20,426 nt of DNA from Plantago elongata (Eukaryota; Streptophyta; Magnoliopsida; Lamiales; Plantaginaceae): assembly GCA_036897095.1 (NCBI GenBank), contig JAYMSP010003269.1, positions 1-20,426 of the forward strand, read 5' to 3'. Each line of letters begins with the position of its first letter. Position 1 is the first letter of the stretch. A program made the position numbers and the translations under genes. Under the pieces are notes generated by a model, which did not search any database, had not been told where the DNA came from, and saw only the letters and a list, made by a program, of their open reading frames with translations. Positions 1-10,192 of this stretch are shown piece by piece.

Positions 1-1530
1 CCCGTGGAATGGGCGGGTTTGTGGAGCACCTCCCGCCTCTGGTAGGGTGCTATTATCAACAACTTCAACTCGGCTTTTCTTGTTTGGGGGGGGTATTGAC
101 GATAAAGGCCAGCTACATGGTTTTGCTTTTGGGACCAAGGAGTGAATTTTGAAATTTTGGTGGCTGGGTTAGCGGGTCGTCACCGGGGTGGCAGAGATAG
201 GCGGAGTAGTAGCTTGGGTCGGCTGGGAGAATTGGAAAGTGGGAATGGCAGCATTCTTGGCTAGTGGGTCGAGAGGCCCAAGAGCAGGGAGGAGGTGAAG
301 TGGGCTAAAAACAGGGGGTGTCCACTTGCATTTGGGTTGCAACAATTGAAGTTGGGCTAGAATAAGGCTGACGGTCCAAAGAGGAGGATAGGGTACGGAA
401 GTTTGGTAATGGGGGTGGAGAATTCAGTGGGTCAAATGGAATAATGGATTGAGATAATTTGCAAGGAATTTCAATAGTGGTAGAGTCAATGCTAGTAACA
501 ATTTTACCAATAGTTAAGGAATTCTCCTCATTAATCCTTATCCCACTACTCCATGACTTCCTGAAATCTTGCCCGTTGCCATAACCCCTATCATTAGTAA
601 CGCTCCATTCACACACCCACTACCTAGATTACCAAAAGTCGAGTGGGCTAGTGATTTACCAAGAATACCCTTAGTCCCTGATGTTGAACCTGCATGGGTC
701 GACCCCCTAGCCCTGTCCGGCAAATGAACAAGAGTTAGATGGCTGAATCAGTTCGTCGAAGGTCCCAAAGTACGGGTGGCCTAGGAATTGAGGACTGTCC
801 GGAGCCACTCACCATACACCAATGTCGAGTTCGGCACAACTCCATTACTGTCAACCAACTCAAAACATGCACTGCAATCCCGTACCAAATGCCCGATAAT
901 TCGGTAGCCTCTCATATGATAATTGTAATTGGATCGTTTGATTCCTCGGTCCCTCAATGTTCATACAATGGAGCAAAGGCCTACGGAGATCAATGCCCAC
1001 CCGTACCCTCATCATTATCGAAGGCAATGTCTTATTGGCATCTTCTTCGAAGCTAACGAACATGCCCACTTTATTTCCAATAATAGGTGCCAACTGTGAA
1101 ACCTGATGGGACGCAGGTAATCCATTAACCTGGACATTGAAGTCACATGTGTTCAAATTGACCTCCATTGGGTCCTCACCCTCCTGCAGGTAGCGGAGGA
1201 CGACCAGATTTCGATCAAATGCCCACGGGTTGCGAGTCATCACCCGGTTTTTCTCCGATTCATGCCCAAACTGGAATAAGAGCCGATCATTGCCAAGTTT
1301 TTGCATCGTAACACCTTTCACCAGACCCCAAGCACCAATCACAACATTCTCAATCGCCTCAAGGTTAACAGGTTTCCGGGAGAGAACTCGACCCACTAAG
1401 CAAAGTTCTGATCGCACCACACTCTCACCCACAACCCAGCCGGTACATGCACCACACACTCCTCATCCTCTATAATTTGCACCTTCTTACCCAATCCGTC
1501 GCAATAGTATCATCCAGAGGAACCATGATG
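1..1530 (-). mobile_element. Degenerate LINE (non-LTR) retrotransposon, ORF1 region, truncated by the window edge
   Basis: Minus-strand translation shows a plant LINE ORF1 of the DUF4283 plus CCHC zinc-knuckle type. The best-kept part is the open frame 1459-860, with family-typical stretches such as SELCLVGRVLSRKP, NPWAFDRNLVVL and QLSYERLPNY. In a second frame follow GHLVRDC (894-874, the second half of a zinc knuckle) and the YGEWLR motif (816-799). An in-frame TAG comes next at 783-781. Low-complexity tail frames continue through 723-538 and 616-305, and a typical ORF1 end (VEVVDNSTLPEAGG) lies near 100-30. The N-terminus near 1530-1430 is in yet another frame (VQIIEDEE). Several frameshifts and stops make it a dead copy. 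ORF2 (endonuclease and reverse transcriptase) would lie to the left of position 1 and is not visible. ORF1 proteins of this family bind element RNA. Family assignment is secure; the 5' boundary is a guess. Confidence 0.85.
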
Positions 1531-1570
1531 CAGAGCAAAGATGTAGCAAGGATTATAGGAGCAATGGATA

Positions 1571-2029
1571 TCAAAACCAACCAGGAGGACCTGCAAAAAT
1601 GACGACTGTAATAGACAACAAAACACCCAAACTCCAAAGAGAATAAAGTAGGTTTGAATAAGAAATGAATAACACGACTATAACTGAAAATGAACTTATT
1701 GCCCAAAGAGATTTTCTTTCTAAATTTAAACATTTTAAAGCAAAAAAGGAAAGCAAAGCAAAGCCAGCCATGGCGTAACCAAAGAACCGAGAGAGCGGGG
1801 CTTGCTCAAGATTTCCTCGCCAAAAACGCAAAGGTTCACATGCCTCGCCAATTTGTGGAGTTGAAGAAAAGAAGTCAGGGGAAGGTACTGTAATACTCTC
1901 ATTCGTAGAGGATCCATATATTCCAGCCGGAGGACGAAGACTCTCAAAAAGAGAGGGGAAGAACGGCGCCGGGGGCGCAGAGCTTAGAGAGAACATTCCG
2001 ATCAGAATTGTTGAGAGATTCTTATCCAA
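1571..2029 (-). other. Unassigned open frame, possible LINE leader
   Basis: A 152-codon frame starting at an ATG lies directly upstream of the LINE ORF1 remnant, on the same strand. Its first 60 residues are rich in Pro and Ser. Residues from about 85 to the end are strongly hydrophobic and could form two or three membrane segments. I do not recognise a family. The hydrophobic half is T-rich DNA and could be open by chance, and its position fits the 5' untranslated leader of the LINE better than a separate gene. It is not called as a gene. Confidence 0.25.
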
Positions 2030-2039
2030 GAAGACACGT

Positions 2040-4839
2040 ATTTGAAAATATTAAAGAAAGGGAAATAAGTTCAATACTCAGACAAAGAGAAATATATACT
2101 ACAAGAAATGCAGAGGACACGTAAACTTGGAAGTTGGAGATGCATTTGCTTCTACTTTAATAAGAAGTTTTATCTCGTGAAAACTAAGGCTATGAACATG
2201 TAATGAAAATATTGGTAAATAAATTTTAAAAGGGGGATGGAAAATGATATTGATAGGTAAGACAAAATAGATCTAATAAAAATTGATTTGGATAATTCCA
2301 CTTTCTCTTGTTTATGAATCCAATGTAATAACGCAAATCATCTTCATTTGTGTCAAGTATTTGCTTATAAGATTCACTAGAATAGACGTCACACGCTATG
2401 CGTGTGAAGCTGTGTTTTTCGATCTTCTCTTATGATTCGCTAAGTTATATTTATTATGCCTCTGTACAACTATATTGATATCTATGTAACTTACGATTAA
2501 TTATTAATTTTATAAAATTGTATAATACATAGAAGATTCAAAATATATCAGAAAATGTAGCATTCTTAAGCAACTAAAAAATTATCTTAGTTTTGATTCT
2601 ATAATTTTTTTATTTTTTTTTTGTCTGCAACATTTTTTTATTTTGTGTGATCATCCGAGAACCTCGTCACTGAGTTGGTCGGAGCGGAACCAGAAGTGAC
2701 AGAATAAGTATTCCACAAAGTTGCTCGTGGTGTTGCCGCGTTGTTCAGCAGTAACTTTTGCTCACTTGCCTGCCATAATGAATGTTGGCGCCGAAGATGA
2801 GAGGATGGTTCCCCGTATTCCCGAGACAATTTCGGATTCTATAGGCATGCTTCTTTCTTGTCTTTCTGGAATGGGAGACGCTTGTGACATCTATTCTAGT
2901 AATTGAATGAGAAAAAATGAATGGCAACATGCACGATTTAAATTGAATTTGGGCTTATAGTCATCTTATCACATTTTTATACTACAAGATAACAATGCAA
3001 CTATGCAAGTGATCCTTCATGCTTCGAATCGATTTTAACATAGAGCATGTAATAAGATTATAATTCTCATAAGTTGACAACAAACTACATTAGTACATAA
3101 ATAGAAATTTAGCTGCAACTAAATGACTTGTTTACAACACAGATAAAATTGAACTGTCAAAGATAAAAGATGAAGTTTTTATTTTCCAATATATTCTCCG
3201 TCGTCCCCAACTTTTATATGGGATCAAACATTTTACCTCAAGTGAGGTGGTGTTACAGATTTCTTTATGTTCAGTGATTAAAGTGGAAATACTTGTATAT
3301 AATAAATGAAAACCATTCAATGATGTTAGCTTAGTTTGTGTAACTACTTGTAATTGGTCCTAAATCCTAATCCTGCATTGATGTTTGATAAAAAAAAAAA
3401 AAAATTTGAGAAATGTTTGATAAATTTCTTCATACAACATATATAACGTCAAAACAAAGAAAGGCAAGAAAACCTTATCAAAACGCCAAGCAGGAAACTT
3501 TAAAACTAAATAACTACCAGCTTAAGAGACCAACAACAGCTTTTTTCTCCCTCCAGTAGAGCTTCTCATAAAACCTATGTAGAAAACAATAGAAGAGGCG
3601 ATACGATTACAATCTAAGAGTGAAAGACATTACCAGGAGTCATACAAAATGTATGTATGAACATGGACAACAAAAAGAACGTAAAACATGCTCAGTATTA
3701 TCAGGCTCAATACGACTAATCATGCTCCAAATATTAACATCACCAAGTAAGTTTTAACAATAGCCCCAATTATTAAAAAAAAAAAAAGCCCTCTGCCTCA
3801 TGAATCAGAATCACATAACAACTCAATCAATGTATGTAATAAACAAACTCATGAAAGTGAAAAGGGAAAACATCTAAAGAGGTCATATGGGATATCCATG
3901 ATACTCACCCAACAATAAATATAATTGTAGGTAGAAGATACATAAAGAAGATAAGAAATCATGTACAACAAAGTATACATGTAGGCTAATGAAAGAGGAA
4001 AATATATGTACTTTTTCAGAGTTTAAAGTTGAGGAATTCATAAAAAATGATGGGATAACTCTTCAAGGTAGAGTTGGAATCCATGTTTAATTACTTGGAC
4101 AGAGATTTAAAAAAAGATGATAATATTTTTCTTTTTTTTAGAAGAAATGAAATAAAAGGAAGAAATTTAAATGGATCCATTCGAAAGTGTAGCTTCCCTC
4201 ATTCATAAACTTTCTAGAAAATGTATCAATAACATGATTCGTTAATCTATTCTTGACTGGTTCTGAAGAATTAGTCCTCATACTGTATAATTTTACAGTG
4301 GTTAAGCATTTGCAATCAACTTCAGATTCATACAAGGCCAAAATCTTGTTGTCATTGCTAGCCTCATCAAAAGCTTGATGTAGCATGAGTATAAAGAAGT
4401 TAATAATGAGATTTGATAAGAGACACATAAATTGATTATAATTGTTTGGAATAAAATGTGTGGGCTACATATCAGAAATAAAACTAATACTATGTTGGTT
4501 TTTTGTATTGAAACTTTGTTTCGGTTTTCTTAATAATCGAACATACTTATTTCGAAAAATAGTAAATAACTTAAAATCACTAATTTTGATTATCACATGA
4601 TATCTATAATAATCTAATGAAAGTGTATTTCTATTGTTATTTATTATATAACACAGCTAAAGGCGTAAGTAAATTTGTGACACAGTCTAATATACGATGT
4701 AAATTCACGTGCAAATACACAATGTAAGTTCCTGTGCAATGTAATAGTATGTCAAAATGATCCAATTATTTTCGTATCAATTTAAAAAAAAAGAAAAACA
4801 CTCAAGCTTCCAAATGGGAGTGGGTAGGAGTAGGAGTAG
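2040..4839. other. AT-rich intergenic DNA without a supported gene
   Basis: This stretch is AT-rich, with poly-A and poly-T runs (for example near 3390 and 3777) and no reading frame of convincing length or family. Two places differ from the background. A less AT-rich block at about 2640-2910 has short frames on both strands and resembles a gene or transposon fragment I cannot name. An exon-like minus frame lies at 4428-4138. Near 4695-4745 two diverged copies of a motif like ATGTAARTTC are followed by GTGCAA. No tRNA or other RNA gene was recognised. Confidence 0.6.
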
Positions 4840-5352
4840 GGGTGTTTAGCGAACCAAACGTTTGTGAAAATTTTATGAAAATTTCAGTTAACGCTCAATT
4901 CGTGTTCAGTATTGACTTGTTTGAACTGTTCGTGAACACGTTTGTTAAGTTCGCGAACTCTTCGTGAACACGTTTGTATAGTTGTAGACTTGTAGCTCGT
5001 CTCAATTCATATTATTCGCAATATGAATGTATGACATTATGTGAGATCATGATATTTGACTTGAAATATGATGTTTTTAGGGACCTTTCATTCTATGTTT
5101 GTAATATTTTTACTTTATTTTTGAGTTCTAACAACGAATAAATTGTTCGCGAACATGCGATAACGAATAACCGAACTAAACTCTTCGCGAACAAAAGTTT
5201 TACAAACACTAATGAACAAACATGAACAAGCGAAAACCTTAACAAACTGAATATGAACAAGTGAATGAGTTGTAGACGAACACGAACACTAAAATTTTTA
5301 ACGAACAAAAGCTCGATAAGTTCTTATGTTCAGTTCGTTCGGTTGAACACCC
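4840..5352. mobile_element. Non-autonomous terminal-inverted-repeat element, hAT-like MITE
   Basis: The left end reads GGGTGTTTAGCGAACCAA. The reverse complement of the right end reads GGGTGTTCAACCGAACGAA, a terminal inverted repeat with one indel and a few mismatches. The flanks AGGAGTAG (4832-4839) and ACCAGTAG (5353-5360) are an imperfect 8-bp target duplication (6 of 8), the size made by hAT transposases. The interior is full of short GTTCGTGAAC and GTTCGCGAAC palindromes. A 17-bp direct repeat, TTCGTGAACACGTTTGT, occurs at 4929-4945 and 4961-4977. There is no transposase frame, so it would depend on a transposase elsewhere. Repeats built from TTCGTGAACA-like words are, from memory, common in eudicot genomes. 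The hAT label rests on the duplication size and is less certain than the element itself. Confidence 0.7.
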
Positions 5353-5606
5353 ACCAGTAGGACCATAAGGAGTGAATTTAGGGACATATATCCATTTTCC
5401 AAAGATGAGGGGTATCCAACCAAGGTCCAGATCTAAATTTAAATGCTCTAACCGCTAAAGTTGAACATTTCAAACGTTTAAATAAAACGGTCTGGTAAAA
5501 GTAAAACACACACAGAGTCTTCTATGCTATCTTTACTTTTCTCCTTCATTTCACAACATCAAAATTCAGTGCATTCAAAGTAAGAACCACCCTCTGATTT
5601 CATCTC
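5353..5606 (+). promoter_or_regulatory. Probable core promoter and 5' leader of the kinesin gene
   Basis: Between the inserted element and the kinesin ATG lie a TATA-like TTTAAATAAAA (about 5478-5487) and, overlapping its end, AACGGTC at 5486-5492. AACGG is the core of the mitosis-specific activator (MSA) element bound by MYB3R factors in plant G2/M genes, but one 5-bp core is weak evidence. A possible 19-codon upstream ORF (5524-5583, ATG in weak context) would be in the leader if transcription starts about 30 bp after the TATA-like site. The transcription start is not determined. Confidence 0.4.
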
Positions 5607-8600
5607 ATGGCATCAGCAACACGAGTTAATTCTTGGATCATGTCTACATCTCTTTCGGAAAACATCTCCACTCCTGCGAAAAATCGACACCAACAGCCCG
5701 GCTCGATTTCGAAAGTGAGAGTGATTGTCAGGGTTCGACCCTTTCTCCCTCAGGAATTTTCTTCAAGAAATGGACAACAACCCACCTCTTGCATCTCTTT
5801 GGTTGAGCAAGAATCAGAACCCTCTGGTGATGAAGTTACCGTCTTTCTTAAAGATCAAGAGACTAGGTTAGTTGGTTTACAAGATGAGGGAAATGATTGA
5901 TCTTTCTTTTTATTTCTTAAGGTTCATGTGCTTGTTTAATAGTGATCTGATGTTGTTCTGTGCTCTTATTTTTCGTGTTTTTTAGTCGAAATGAATGTTA
6001 CAAATTGGATGCTTTTTATGAGCTAGAAGATAACAATGTGAGCAAGATTTTTGAGAGAGAAGTAAGGCCGCTGATTCCAGGGATATTTGAGGGATACAAT
6101 GCTACAGTTTTCGCTTACGGTGCCACCGGAAGCGGAAAAACCTATACAATGCAGGTATTCAATGATTCTACATCAAATTCTTGAAGTTTTTTTTTGTTTT
6201 GTAGTTTAACTAGTTTTAGGGCCTAGTAAGATGGGGGGAAATTTCAACAGAAACATTCAGCTGATAAATTTGACTGCAAAGTGCAACGTAAAATGATCTT
6301 ACTAGCTGTCTCATCACATAGGCATTTGTTAATGATAGCTTATAGGGTATTTCATATTTGTAAGCTGTACATATAAGGCCTTTATTGCACTGCAATGAAA
6401 TGTAAGCAGCTATAAGTAGTAAATTAGTTTACTTGGCTAAAATTAGGTTGTTGTTGATTAGCATTCCGAATAATGATAATGCAGGGGAGCGGTGAGCTAC
6501 CTGGACTTATACCGCTTGTCATGTCGAATATATTGTCAGTGTGCAAGTGTACAGGAAGCATCGTTAACATATCATACTATGAGATTTATCTGGATAAATG
6601 CTATGATCTATTAGAACCCAAAGAAAAGGAAATCTTGGTTTGGAGTGACAAAGATGAAATGATACACTTGAAAGGACTGGCTGAAACGGAAGTGAACTCA
6701 CTGTCTGTATTCCAAGAGATTTTCTCTGGTGCACTTCAGAGGAGAAAAGTTGCACACACAGGCTTAAATGATGTCTCGAGCAGAAGTCACGCAGTGCTTT
6801 CAATTTGCATTTCTACTCCTTCAACTGATAATGCTGATAGTATGATCACCGGGAAGCTCAACCTCATTGATTTAGCAGGTTTTGCTTATAACAATTTTGA
6901 TTTTAATTGAGTTGTTGTATCCTAGCTTAGAACAGTTCATAAGATGTTTTTTTCCTATTGTTAATTGATTAGGAAATGAAGACAACAGAAGAACTTGCAA
7001 TGAAGGAATTCGACTTCAAGAGAGTGCCAAGATAAACCAGTCTCTCTTTGCACTATCAAATGTGATTTATGCACTAAACAATAACAAGCCTAGGATACCT
7101 TATCGAGAAAGCAAATTGACGCGCATATTACAGGATTCTCTTGGGGGAAGGAGTCGTGCTGTGATGGTTACTTGTTTGGTACTGTAGTGAGCTTTTGGGA
7201 TATTGAATGTGAATGTAAGCCTTGGTTTCGAGAAGAGTCTTTTCTAACTCAGGCTTTCTTTGGTGACAGAACCCAGGAGAATACCAAGAATCTGTTTACA
7301 CAGTTAGCTTGGCAGCTAGGTCTCGACATGTTTCTAATTTTGTATCTCCATCTCCGAATAGTTCTAATGCAAAGGCGAAAGTTGACATGGAGGCTAAACT
7401 TCAAGCATGGCTGCAATCTAAAGGAAAAGTGAAAAAAGCTCCCAGAACCGGAACGAATCAATCCCCATTTACTGGCAGAACACCTGGTTCTGTTAATTCT
7501 GCTAAAAAGTTGTATGCATCATCCTTGGTTGGTGAAAGTAAAGCTGCACAAAATCTAGGTTTTTCGAATTCAAATCAGAGGTGAAAGGAACTGATTCTGT
7601 TGGTCTTGTTATCAATTTCTCTTATCGCTTGGAAGTTATTAAAAATCATGTATCATATGCAGGACAACAAGCATAACTGGCAAAAAATTATTTAATGACC
7701 GAGAGCATGCCAATCAAAGGTGTGAGGTAAGAATGCGGTCCTTCAGAATATCAAATGAGCATTTAAGTCTCAAGAGTTGTTATTATATATTCTGGTGTAC
7801 AACACACATAATGCTAAACCATTCTTGCATATACTCTGAGTCAAGACCAATGCAGATGTATAAACCCAAAGATCGATCTCATGTATAGTGCTTTAGTTTT
7901 TAGAATAAGGCTGCTATTTAGTTCTGATGGTCATATTCCTTGATGTTTATAGTCACAGGCCCTTGCTGCTGCTGGTGATATTATTAAGGAAAAGTTTGCC
8001 ATCCCAATTGGAGGTATGTCATGATTCTTTTCTTCTCTACCTCCAATATTAGGCTTATCTGTCACGAAATATGATTCGTAATGATTTCCCTCTGAAGTGA
8101 ATAGAGATATCTATATAAGTTGCTATTATCTTTGGCAGATGAACCAGTGAAAGAATCTGGAGAAGCAGAAAGCAACAAGTGCCTCCACACAAATGACTTG
8201 TCACCAGTTGAGGAGAAAACTAAATCACGGCCTAGTCCTTGTAGAAAAGTCTTGTCTCCTATCAATTCCAACCGTATTACAGACTTGGTTAATCAGGATC
8301 CAAAGACACCTAAAATGAAATCTTGCAATGAAGAAAATAGGTTCCAAGAATTGGGCACTCCACTCGACAAATTCAAGGTATATATATGTGCCTATGATTC
8401 TTGATTTCACAGTCTAAAATAGATGCATCCTTTTTTGCCATTTTTCGACTTTGATCATTATTATTGAATGTTTATCAGGTCTCTCTTGTCCAAGACTACA
8501 TTGAATTTCTGAACACTGCCAGCAGGTAACTCAAATACTGAGTATTAGAGATCCTATATATATTTAGTCTTTCACACTGACAGTCACATTCAGTCACACA

Positions 8601-9141
8601 CACACACTTGGTTCATATACTAGCTTATACTGAAAGCCAATCTCATGTTTAATATTGTTGCTATATGCCAGAGAGGAGCTACTGGAGCTGAAGGTAAAGC
8701 ATTTGACTAGTATGAATGCTTAGAATGCTTTCAATATACAGTATGGTCATTACTAACTGTGTATTTTCTACTTACCTACTTCCTCAGGGAATTGGACAGA
8801 AGATAGCAGAATATATCGTAGAGCTAAGGGAGACAAGCCCTCTAAAAACGGTAAATAACATAACATTACACCAAGAACCATGTCTGATAGTGATATGAAC
8901 TTGACTTGAAGATTTTTGTTATATGGTTGTAGCTAACTGACCTTGAGAAGATAGGCCTTTCATCAAAGCAGGTAACAAATTGCTTTAAATTTATTTTCTC
9001 ATCGGTTCTTCTTCAGTGTTTGGCTTGACATACTATTACACTCACTTAAACCGTCGATTTCAACTCTCTTTGCAGGTTCATAACATGTTTGGAACAGCTG
9101 CAAAAGGAGTCTTTCGGAAAATAGCAGACAACAACTTCTAG
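5607..9141 (+). CDS. Kinesin-like protein of the KIN-10 family (KIN-10B/C class, KIF22-like), 13 exons
   Basis: Exons: 5607-5866, 5986-6154, 6485-6878, 6973-7178, 7270-7580, 7663-7726, 7953-8013, 8139-8377, 8479-8525, 8672-8693, 8788-8850, 8933-8971, 9076-9141. They total 1941 bases, or 646 residues, and all junctions are GT-AG and in frame. The product is an ATP-driven microtubule motor. The N-terminal motor (about 35-365) has [10 protein letters not shown], the P-loop GATGSGKT (132-139), switch I NDVSSRSH (238-245), switch II DLAGNE (272-277) and YRESKLTR (318-325), so all catalytic motifs are intact. The middle (about 366-565) is polar and Ser/Lys-rich without a long coiled coil. Residues 579-626 form a helix-hairpin-helix ([15 protein letters not shown], then [13 protein letters not shown]), as in animal KIF22/Kid, which suggests DNA or chromosome contact. 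Plant KIN-10A (PAKRP2) acts in the phragmoplast; the role of the B/C branch is less known to me. The first ATG has C at -3. The in-frame Met12 (5640) has A at -3 and could also be used. Exon 10 is only 22 bases. Confidence 0.93.
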
Positions 9142-9785
9142 TTGTTGATTGTATACTGTGCTGTTTTCCTATATTGGTTTGTAGTTTAGCTGTCTGCACT
9201 AGGATCTGTGTTGTATTGTTCGCCTTGAGATGTTGTAATACAGTTATAGGGAGCATGTATCAGTTTTATTTGAGAACATACAGTTTGGATTGTGAGTTGC
9301 TATTAGAAGTTGTCAGTTTGCCAATGTCTGCTAGTCTTATTTGCAAAGACTAGTAGGGACAAGACATTAGTAGATTAGTTTGTAAATATTTGTATTTGAG
9401 GACATGTAGATTACTTTGTAGACATTTGAGATCAGTTTGTAACGATTTCCCGTGTGTGGTTAGTCTATTTCTTATTGCCGCTGTGGATATACCACAAAGC
9501 AAGCAACCTTTCGTGATATTTATAACTATGACTAAGATTGTTATCATGTCGTTAATTAAAATTTTAATTATATTTTTTATATTTATTTAATAAATAAAAA
9601 TAAAATTAATTGATATTATTGTCGAACTTACATTAATAAAAATAACTTTGAATTTAAATGTATTTAATAGTAAGTTAGATGTATTACCAATTAGTGAATA
9701 TTCGATACTTACACACGGACGATTATTATATGTGTCGGTGATGGGGTAAAAATAATTACAATCGATGTGATTCCCGCGAAAATGA
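9142..9785. other. Kinesin 3' region and intergenic DNA
   Basis: The kinesin 3' untranslated region probably fills the first 100-250 bases; several AATACA-like candidates but no clear AATAAA signal were seen near its likely end. Around 9368-9440 are loose repeats of GTAGATTAGTTTGTA-like words. Positions 9548-9610 are almost pure A/T. No gene is supported. Confidence 0.5.
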
Positions 9786-9815
9786 ATTGGGCCTAGGAGA
9801 TTACAGAGGCCCAAT
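9786..9815. promoter_or_regulatory. Inverted pair of TGGGCC (site II) motifs in the promoter of the small gene
   Basis: ATTGGGCCT (9786-9794) and AGGCCCAAT (9807-9815) form a perfect 9-bp inverted repeat with a 12-bp spacer. TGGGCC is the site II element bound by TCP factors and is frequent in promoters of plant housekeeping and growth genes. The pair lies about 380-405 bases upstream of the ATG at 10193 and 56 bases before the upstream ORF, a sensible proximal promoter position. No TATA box was seen nearby, as is usual for such promoters. Confidence 0.5.
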
Positions 9816-9870
9816 AGAGTTGACGAAACTGAACAAGTCCTAATCTTAAACGAAGACTAAAAAACCAGCT

Positions 9871-9948
9871 ATGGCGATAAAATCTCCATCACCAATCGAT
9901 CTTCTTGGGTTTTTGATTTCCTCTATTCTTCTTCTTTCCCAATCTTGA
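9871..9948 (+). CDS. Candidate upstream ORF (25 codons) in the 5' leader of the small coiled-coil gene
   Basis: The ATG at 9871 has G at -3 and G at +4, a strong plant initiation context. It opens a 25-codon frame, MAIKSPSPIDLLGFLISSIL and so on, with a hydrophobic C-terminal half, ending at TGA 9946-9948. No other ATG occurs before the main start at 10193, so if the mRNA starts upstream of 9871 this is its only uORF. It would be expected to lower translation of the main frame. Transcription of this part is inferred, not shown. Confidence 0.35.
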   Translation: MAIKSPSPIDLLGFLISSILLLSQS

Positions 9949-10192
9949 TAATTCTGAACAAACCCTTTTTCTCGAGATCCCTCTTTCCCTTCCGATCCAT
10001 ACACAATTCACCATCACCCCCTTCAAATACAATCGAAACAGATCATACTGTTCAATTCAAATTCAACTGAACAAGAGAACAATTCACGAGGATTACACAG
10101 TATTATACATAATCCTTTGTGTTTTGTTGCCTGATAATTTGATTCTGAATCTTCGAAGTTCAAACCCCTTTGCACACCTACTGTTTGATACA

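Noticed and set aside
739-1056. Plus-strand open frame of 105 codons
   Set aside because: It is antisense to the LINE ORF1 remnant and has no family likeness of its own.
3388-3406. Poly-A run considered as the tail of a LINE or SINE
   Set aside because: No coding remnant, internal promoter boxes or target duplication were found around it.
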